From Vigna angularis (Eukaryota; Streptophyta; Magnoliopsida; Fabales; Fabaceae), in assembly GCF_016808095.1 (NCBI RefSeq), contig NC_068976.1, forward strand, positions 29,940,371-30,004,370: DNA of 64,000 bases. Reading direction: 5' to 3'. The notes under the pieces are model-generated. The model ran no database searches. It saw only the letters and a program-made list of their open reading frames with translations, and was not told the origin of the DNA. Positions within the stretch are counted from its first letter, which is position 1; every line of letters begins with the position of its first letter. A program made the translations under genes and the position numbers. Below are positions 56,649 through 64,000 of this stretch, one piece after another.

Positions 56649-58077
56649 CAACTTCAAACTTAGAACTTTGCTTGTCCTCAAGCAAAACAAAATGTAACTC
56701 GGCTCTTAACATATATCACAGTGGTTCAACAATTTTTCACAATCTTTTCCCCAAAACAAATCATTTCCCCAAAACAAATCATTACTTCAATCAGCTCATC
56801 ATCAGAATATCTGTCAAGATGCACAACTACTTTCTTTCAATTAATTCAAAGTGATGCTCTAACAGTTCAACAGATGTTGTCCTTAATATTAATCAATCAA
56901 CCAAGAAGAGATGTAATCAGAAATTCAAAGAACTATTTCTCACCAAGGAAAGTGTTTCACTCAAAAATGTATCACTCAAGCATTCAAAAGCATCTCACTC
57001 CCTTACAAGTGTATAGTGTTGGTACATTTTTCACTCTGCTATCACAATGTTACACAAATTAATTTTTCCTTTCATTTAACCACAATCAAACAGACTCACA
57101 AGCAAGTTGTCATCACAAGGGCTTTTCATGGCTTGTAACTTGGCTGGGCTAAGAAGGAAATTGGTTTTTCTGGTCAGCAAAATTCCTTGAGTTAAGAGAG
57201 ATATTCATGAATTTATCACTTACTCACAGGTTCTCTTTTCAAGAAGATCTTTCCCAACCTTTTTCCCTTGTAGTGAGCTCTATTTTCTTTTCTTTTCCTT
57301 TTTCTTTTCATTTTCTTTTCTTCTGGTTTTTCTTTTTCTTTTTCTGTTGCTTTTTAATTGCTCACTACTTAGAAAAGTGGGGTTGCTTACCAGCAACCCC
57401 AAACTTGAACCTTTTTCAATACCTCATAAATTTTCTCAACTCAACTCAAGGTAAGGAATTTAAAACATGGTTTTCAAAACATGCATAAGGCTCAAGGTTC
57501 AAAGGTTAGAGCAATTGGTGTTCTTTTTAGTGGGAAAATTTAAGAAGGCTAAAAGAGTAAGGGAAAACAAAAGATGGCCTTGATCATATGAAACCTACAA
57601 ACAAGTAGTTCAATCCATAAAATTTGGGCAAAATCATTTATGTTTCTAGAGTAATAGCAATTATTCACAAGAAAACTCTAAAGCCCAATTCGCACACAGG
57701 TAAACTCTCAAGTTCTAGAATTCAGAAAAACATCCTGCTCAGTATCTCAATCAAGTTTGACCACAAGCATTTGTTTCACATGTTAGAAGCAATCACTTGT
57801 GTATTTTCACATCATGCATCATCTCAACATCAACCCAAACAATAAGCATCAAAAAGCAACACTCAACAAAACACAACATCAGAAGAACTAAACCACTGTA
57901 GTAAGAAAGAGCAAAGTACATCATTCCTATACTACAAAAAAACAATAAAATAGGAATATAAAAAGAGTTCAACAATAAACAAAATAAAAACAATAAAATA
58001 AAAGCAAGGGAAAGTTTAGAAAAGTCTTGTCTAAAAAAAAGAATCGTCCATCACTAGATGTTGAATACAATCTCTCT
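56649..58077 (-). other. Non-coding 3' region of the Athila-like element
   Basis: Sequence between the transposon-protein ORF and the 3' LTR. A polypyrimidine tract (TTTTCTTTTC-like) lies at 57280-57350. No gene is seen; the short plus-strand frames here are antisense to the element and featureless. Confidence 0.5.
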
Positions 58078-58874
58078 CTAATCATTAGAGTCCTCCTCCT
58101 CATCAACTGCATCTCCACCTGCTGCTTGTGCCAAACCCTCTGGATATGCCACCCTGGCTGCAAACTCCTCCTCTGAAATAAACTCTCTCTCAGGAAAGGC
58201 GAACGTGAACGTCCTTAGCAGCTCATGCTCTCCTCTGTAGAGAGCCATCATCTGGGCCTCCATTAGGGACATATACATGTCCCGCATCTGAAACGGGGCG
58301 GCTTCATGGGCTAGGCCCTGTGCGGGTGGTGGGGCCCTCCTATACACCTTGGGAGCCTACTGTGGTGACCTAGCTGGGGCCTGCTCCTCTGTAGAGCAGT
58401 AGTAAGTGAAATAGGCCCATCCAGCTCCTTCCTTGGCTGCTCTAATGGTGGCATTGACACATCAACACCCATAATCTCACACAGATGTGTGATTAGAGAG
58501 GGGTGTCCTAGAGGGGTCCTGCTGCTCATAGCACGTGCACAAATCTTGATTTCCTCAGCAATAACTGCCCCTAAGTTGACCTCCCTTCCACTCAAAATAC
58601 AATATAAAAGGATAGCCCTCTGAGTGGTGATATCAGAAATGTGGGAGAAGGATAAGTAGCCAAGTTCCCCCAGCCTCTGGTGCTGACCTCCCTTCCTAAC
58701 TGGGGGGCCAAAGTAGGTATCATTCCCACCCTACGTTCCATTAGCAGCTTCTTGGAGTCACTGAGGGGAAGTACCTCTCGTGGCAGCTGTTCTGTACTGG
58801 TGAGAGTAATACTGCTCTTTTTCTTTTCTCTTATTGCTTGCAGTCTGTATTCTCCTTCCTGATGAGGATGTCAT
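58078..58874 (-). pseudogene. Putative plant transposon protein in the Athila-like element, broken
   Basis: The probable start is the ATG at 58874 (MTSSSGRRIQTASNKRKEKE). After frame changes near 58760-58700, the domain core reads LGELGYLSFSHISDITTQRA, ILLYCILSGREVNLG, AVIAEEIKICARAM and GHPSLITHLCEIMGVDVSMP (58680-58445). A second frame carries a C-terminal acidic tail ending DEEEDSND at 58078. This domain family occurs in many legume gypsy elements after the pol position and has no known function. At least two frameshifts break it. It is related in type to the ORF at 35952-37102. Confidence 0.65.
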
Positions 58875-60069
58875 TCCTGCACACAGAGATTCACAAACAA
58901 AGCCAGAAACATCAAACATTAGTTCCAAAAATATAACAGCCCAGTACCATTGTTCCCAAGACAATTAGGGAACCATCAGTGCTATCTGCATAGGATCACA
59001 GAGCCAGAAAACAAGAAAAACCTGTGTGCTGTTACAGAAGTCCGCTGCCCAGGCGGCCTAGGGGGCCCGAGCGGCGAGCGGTGCTGCCAAGCGTGGGTTG
59101 CTTCAATTTTTCACTTTACAAATCAGTTTCTAATCAGTCCCATCCAAAATTAACACACTTTAATCAGTCCAAACAGAGGCAAAACAGTTATACACAGCCT
59201 CAATCAACAAAATCAATCAATTTCATCCCTAATCATCAAACCCTTTTTCAAGAACATGCATCTTTATCAAAATTACATAAATTGAAAGCTTTAGGGCTTA
59301 TGACTTACTTGATTGGAATCAAAAATTAGAGAAAATGCTCAAACAATGGAAGAACAAATGTGCTTTCAGCTGCCACCCTTCAAAACCCAAAATTTGGATC
59401 CTTGGATGGTGCAAAAATGGTGAAATCTTAGGGTTTTGGTGAAATTGAAAGGGTGAAAGTGGAGAAAGCACTTGGGAGAAGAGTTTTGATGACTAGGTTG
59501 AGGGAAATAAGAGAATGGGGGCTTAGACGAAACCCTTGGAGTTAAAAAGAGTGAGAATGGGCTGAGTTCGCCCAAGCTTCAGGCTTAAAGAGCCCATCTA
59601 CAACGCCGCCGCCCGGGCGGCGAGCGGTACTGTTACCGCCTCTTAATTTTACCTGTTTCGGGTTTTTCCCTGCCCTGAGTTCTCTGATTCAGCCTAAATA
59701 TTTTCAGTTTCTTTTCCCTAGTCCTCACAATACTCTCAGATCAATCAATTAATCTTTCCTCACTCCTTAAACATTCAGCTCTTATAGAGTAGGCAAACTA
59801 GAATCACAAACAAAAATAAAATAAACAAAACAAAATAAACAAAATAAAAGTTTGTAGGAACACTGGGTTGCCTCCCAGTAAGCGCTTCTTTAATGTCACT
59901 AGCTTGACCCAGAGCAAACACAAAATAAACAGAAAACAATTGAAAATAAAAAATATAAATAAAAATAAAAATAAAATAAAAATCTAAAAAAAACAATTAA
60001 AAGTTTGTAAAACACTGGGTTGCCTCCCAGCAAGCGCTTCTTTAACGTCACTAGCTTGACCTAATAAGC
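58875..60069 (-). other. Athila-like internal non-coding region with a short tandem duplication
   Basis: The strings AACACTGGGTTGCCTCCCAG and AAGCGCTTCTTTAA...GTCACTAGCTTGACC occur at 59859-59911 and 60010-60062, so about 150 bp is duplicated. GC-rich motifs (CCGCCCGGGCGGCGAGCGG at about 59604, and a related one at 59043) stand out against AT-rich surroundings. Short open frames have no domains. Confidence 0.55.
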
Positions 60070-62410
60070 TCATTTCACATCTTTGATCTTGGTGTCATCT
60101 TTTTCTTTTCCACTCCAATTGATATTTAGCAATTTCTTGTTCACCTTTTTAGTTCTCCTTGAAATTTGAGATTCAATCTCTATCTGTCCATCAGCTCTGA
60201 GTTCTTTTATAACCCAAAGCTTTTTGTTAAATCTCACTGGTAGTCCTGGTCTCAGTTTTTCATGTTTCTCCAGAGAATTGTGATGAACACTTGCTCCTTT
60301 TCTGTCTTTTTCTTCCTCCTGTACCTGTGACAAAAAACAATTTTTACCTTTCTTACCTGGCTTGGCAGCTTCAGTACTAGTCTCTGTTGAACCTCCCCTT
60401 GAAATCTTGAGACTAGTCTTCTTCACCTGAATTGGCTGCTCAGCATTGAAGACATTGAAAATCACCTCCTCTTCTTGGTCTTTGAGTGCTAGTTTCATCA
60501 TCCACATTAGTGATTACCTTGGCCGTTTTCATGAATGGCCTTCCAAGAATAATAGGGATCTCCAAATCTTTCCCCATCTCCATTATCACAAAATCTACCA
60601 GGAATCTGAGATAATCAATTTGAATCATCACATCTTCCACTACACCATAGGGCTTTTTGGTGGATCCATCAACCATACACAGGGTCATCTTTGCAGGTTT
60701 GACTTCAAAACCACCAATCTTTTCAAGAACAGATAAGGGCATCAAATTAATACTGGACCCTAAATCAATTAGGGTTTTCCCTATTTTATGATTCCCAATA
60801 GTACAGGGAATGGTGAAACATCCTGGATCTTCAACCTTAGGAGGGAGTGCCTTTTGTAAGATCAAACTGCATTCTTCCTGTACTTCCATTGTTTCCTCAT
60901 TTAAATATTTCTTTCTTTTGAGGGGTTTCTTCAAAAATTCAGCATATTCAGGAATCTGTTGCAGTGCTTCAGTCACAGGAATTTTTATTCCTATTTTTCT
61001 GGAAATTTCATCAATGCACCCTAATTGTTTTTCTTTTTCTTTTCTGGAGCACTCTTCAGGGTGATTAATATCTTTCTCTAATTTTTCCTTTTTTATCTCA
61101 ACCTTTTCCTTTTTTCTCTCTCACTCTCCTCTTTTTTTTTCTCTTTTTCACTCAATTTTTTTTCTTTTTCTCTCATTCTACTCTTTTTTTCTATTTCTTT
61201 CTCACTCACTTTTTCTTTCTCTTTTTCTCTCTCATCTTTCATACTCACAATAGCCTTACAATCTTCTTTGGGGTTAACTTCAACATTAGCCCCAAAACTT
61301 CCATTAGGCCTCTCCTCCATCTTTTTGGCCAATTGACCAATCTGCATCTCTAAGTTTCTTATAGCAGCTTCAGTGCTTTTCTGAGTGGAAAGAGTTGCTT
61401 GCATGAATTTTTGGAGGGTCTCCTCAAGCTTTGCAGTTTTGTTATATAGAGAGGGTTGTTGTTGCCACTGTTGTTGTTGTTGTTGTGGTGGTGGTCTGTT
61501 GAATTGTCCACCAGTTTGCCCAAATTGGCTTTGTCCTATACTTGGATGAGATTTCCACCCTTGATTGTAGTTGTTAGGACGGAACTGGTTGCCCATGTAG
61601 TTCACATTCTCATTGAGATTCTCAAGCACTGCACTTTGACCATTAATATGATCACCACCACATAGCTCACAAAGTTGCTGTTGAACCTGTGAAACATTCT
61701 GGCATTCCTTTGATGGTTGGGAAAGCTTCTTTGTCAAGATCTCTAATTGTTGAGTGATAATTTTATTTTGAGCAAGCAAGGCATCATAGGACTGTAGCTG
61801 TAAAACTCCCTTAGGTTGTGAAGAACTTTTTCTTTCATTGTGCATCTCATTATCATTAGCAGTCATGTTGTCAATTAATTCATAAGCTTCCTCTGGAGTC
61901 TTGCACTTGATATTGCCTCCAGCTGAGGCATCCAGCATCAATTTTGTTTATGAACAAAGACCTCCAAGGAAAAGAATGACTATTGTTGCTTCATCAAAAC
62001 CATGAGTAGGTGTCTTTCTCAGCAAGCTTTTATATTTATCCCATGCTTGCCCTAATGATTCCTCCATGCCTTGGTTGAAAGAAGAGATTTCCTGCTTCCC
62101 TTTGTTGATCTTTGATTGTGGGAAGTATTTATTCAAAAATTTAGCAACCACATCTTCACACCTATTAAAGATGTTTTCAGGAAAAGAGTTTAACCATAGT
62201 TTAACGTTTCCTCCTAACGAAAAAGGAAACAAACTCAGTCTTATAGCATCACCTGGCACTTCATTCAGCTTCACAGTATTGCAAATCTCATTAAAAGTAG
62301 TCAATGCAGGCTTTCATTGGACAGTCTATTGAATTGGTTGCTTTTTACCAGATGGATCAATGCAGGCTTCATCTTCATGCTTGTGGTGTTGACCGTTGGC
62401 TTTGCAATGC
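60070..62410 (-). pseudogene. Athila-like gag-protease polyprotein, broken
   Basis: Gag forms the particle; the protease cuts it. The N-terminus is near 62410 (MKPALIHLVKSNQFNRLSNE), with a shift near 62317. The gag core follows (LNEVPGDAIRLSLFPFSLGG, WLNSFPENIFNRCEDVVAKF, YKSLLRKTPTHGF), with a TAA at 61948. The frame continues through a Gln-rich linker with C-X2-C (QLCELCGGDH), QIGQLAKKM, and a long Lys/Glu-rich tract (about 61240-61095) where it shifts. The protease part (60976-60510) has TEALQQIPEYAEFLKK, then LIDLGSSINLMPLSV, in which the usual D-S/T-G is DLG. ILGRPFM follows. After a shift near 60497 the C-terminal part ends LPVRFNKKLWVIKELRADG and a stop at 60070. No reverse transcriptase follows. 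Confidence 0.8.
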
Positions 62411-62735
62411 TGTCAAAGTACGCCTGCCCTTATTGTTCTACATGTTTTCCTAATCAGATTGTAAGACCTGTGAAATTCTTTCTAGAGAAGGAACTCTAGA
62501 TAGTCTCTTTCTCCGTGTTCGTCTACTAGTCTCAAGTCCTTCAAGAAGAGGTTCATAACTTTTGCTTCTTCGAGTCCTAACTGTATCCTGCATAAACCAA
62601 AAACAAAACCCTAGAAAATATTGTTAGTCACAATAAATAAAAATAAAAAAAAAGGATACGAAAATAAAATAAAATAAAGCCAAAATTAATTAAGAATCAC
62701 ACAAATATAATAGTTTAAACCGTGAGTCCCCGGCA

Positions 62736-62790
62736 ACGGCACCAAAAACTTGTTAACAATATTTTTTATCCCCGACAATGGCGCCAAAAC
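62736..62790 (-). other. Two adjacent primer-binding-site copies
   Basis: The minus strand carries TTTTGGCGCCATTGTCGGGG (about 62787-62768), two bases inside the LTR end. It also has TTTTTGGTGCCGTTGCCGGGG (about 62750-62730). Both match the Athila-type primer site. The outer one is in the functional position; the inner one looks like a duplicate. Confidence 0.7.
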
Positions 62791-62792
62791 CT

Positions 62793-64000
62793 TGTTGATG
62801 GGTTGGCAAGTGTACCAAATCGCACAAGTAATATAAAATGGTAAGACCAAGAATCGTATCCCAGAGGACTTTCGACACTAAAGAGTCGTGTTATAACTTA
62901 ATTAATTAAGACTTAAAATAAACGAGATCATTGGTTTAAAATGCAAAGACAGAAAATTAAATCTGAATGCACATTGATCAATAGTAGAGTAACACAAAGA
63001 TAAACGGATGTTGTTTAATATTATATGAATATGTTGTTGGGGTTAAATTTCACCAAGTTCCCTCTAATGTATATAAGAATTCTTCTTTATGCATTAATAT
63101 TAACGTCACTCACTAAAGTACGTAGAACCCAATCCTTTGATGCAATAAGCATGCCTTAATTCCTAGTTTGTGCAATTCCTAGTGTTCCTAAAGAATTAAG
63201 TCTAAAGATCAAGAGCTTAAGACGACCAAGTACTCATACCCTCATCCTTGAGAAATATTACCCTTGGGAGAATTCAACAAGAACCTGAATTGTAAGGAAC
63301 CTCCCGACACTCATGCAATTCATAAATCATGCAATAAATGAGTTAAATAGAGCAAGCATTAGAAACAGATGAATTCCCTAACAAATAATGAATAAAGCAT
63401 ATAAATTAAGAATCAATTAAAATACATGACAGTTCACAAGGTTACATCATTCCCCAACAACAAATAGAGTTTAGTTCCCCATAGACATGGAGAAACTATA
63501 TGAACAATGGAAAAGCATGAGATAGTAAAACCCTAAGAGTACAAGAGGAAGCTACCGCCTCTAGATCTACATTCAGAGAGTAGAAAAGTGTGATGTTGTG
63601 TTGCTCCAGTCAGAGATACAAAACCTAGAGCGCTCGGGTCCTTTAAATATAGTTGGAAAAGAGTATAAATAGGGCCCGGTCCAAAAGAGTCGAAACAGAG
63701 AAAAATCTGGGCCGGATCTACAATGCGCGACGCTCGTGCGCCCGGGCGGTGGACGTCGATTTTCGTAGGGCTTGAGCCTTCAATTTCGCCCAAGCTTTGA
63801 GTGTTCCCTCTTCTGGTGCTTTTCTAGGCCTTTCTAAGCTCTATATCCTTAGCACTTCATCTATGTTTCTTGTATTAACTCATTTCCTATCAAAACAAAG
63901 GGAATTAGTCATAAAATCATCAAATTCAACCTCAACTCTCTTATTCACACAACTTAATGAAAAAGCATGAGTCTAAACAAGTTGCTAAGTGAAAAAGGTT
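62793..64000 (-). repeat. 5' LTR of the Athila-like element (cut by the window end)
   Basis: It matches 55284-56500 in order, offset about 7.5 kb, with small indels. Compared with the 3' LTR it lacks ~60 bp around the second GC-rich palindrome (near 63800) and has about 25 extra bases near 63840. About 150 bp should lie beyond 64000. Confidence 0.85.

Larger units (their letters stand above)
55284..64000 (-). mobile_element. Athila-like Ty3/gypsy element lacking RT and integrase
   Basis: In minus-strand order the element has a 5' LTR (62793 to beyond the window), primer sites, a gag-protease frame (60070-62410), an intervening non-coding region, a transposon-protein ORF (58078-58874), a polypurine region and a 3' LTR (55284-56648). 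The LTRs are highly similar. Reverse transcriptase, RNase H and integrase are absent although both ends are present, so this is a non-autonomous element rather than a random fragment. Assignment to Athila rests on the primer site TTTTGGCGCCATTGTCGGGG, LTR tips and gag motifs. Confidence 0.8.

Noticed and set aside
57207..57488. Phe-rich frame suggestive of a membrane protein
   Set aside because: It translates a polypyrimidine tract of the retroelement and is antisense to the element.
61456..61665. Leu/Trp-rich plus-strand frame
   Set aside because: It is antisense to the Gln-rich linker of the Athila-like gag.

Overview
This is nuclear DNA of a flowering plant, most likely a phaseoloid legume (a Vigna, Phaseolus or soybean relative; inferred from repeat families and gene sequences, not tested by search). 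It is AT-rich, has GT-AG introns, and at least 80% looks derived from transposable elements. Only two host genes are recognisable, both on the minus strand: a UGT87-type UDP-glycosyltransferase (16730-18418) carrying one single-base frameshift, and an apparently intact 217-residue CCT-motif protein in three exons (52079-53174).

Layout. 1-3.5 kb: palindrome-rich and GACGTC-rich blocks like the subterminal parts of CACTA transposons, then a 938-bp tandem duplication carrying a decayed gag-like fragment. 3.9-6.6 kb: a Ty1/copia LTR and broken gag. 6.64-15.64 kb: a minus-strand Ty3/gypsy chromovirus with a complete 404-bp 5' LTR, a truncated 3' LTR and a gag-pol full of stops. A 3.8-kb solo LTR (10254-14041, target duplication AATAA) splits it. 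15.6-16.0 kb: a 66-bp tandem repeat in coding phase. 16.7-18.4 kb: the UGT gene. 18.4-22.5 kb: intergenic DNA and repeat scraps.

22.5-44.2 kb is dominated by an Ogre-type (Ty3/gypsy, Tat lineage) element on the plus strand: a 2.9-kb 5' LTR, an arginine-tRNA-type primer site, decayed ORF1 and gag, no visible pol, and a long 3' untranslated region that contains a 50-bp tandem array of about 30 units. A 2.4-kb solo LTR (30772-33167, target duplication GCACT) sits in that 3' region. A PIF/Harbinger unit on the minus strand (35.6-40 kb) interrupts it further. That unit has an uninterrupted 420-residue DDE transposase, a broken Myb/SANT partner and a putative plant transposon protein. A second Ogre LTR copy lies at 41877-44163.

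44.2-50.4 kb: a fragment of a large LTR, then a CACTA (En/Spm) element on the plus strand with TNP2, DUF4216, Transposase_24 and Ulp1 protease remnants. The middle of the Ulp1 region is inverted relative to its two ends. 52-53.2 kb: the CCT gene. 54.7 kb: a CACTA-like terminus. 55284 to the window end: an Athila-like element on the minus strand with both LTRs, a gag-protease reading frame and a downstream transposon-protein ORF, but no reverse transcriptase or integrase.

I found no rRNA, tRNA or CRISPR features. The most notable signals are structural: two solo LTRs with exact target-site duplications, an inversion inside a transposon gene, an intact transposase beside a dead partner, and an Ogre 3' UTR array that could seed a satellite. 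I found no convincing new biological system.
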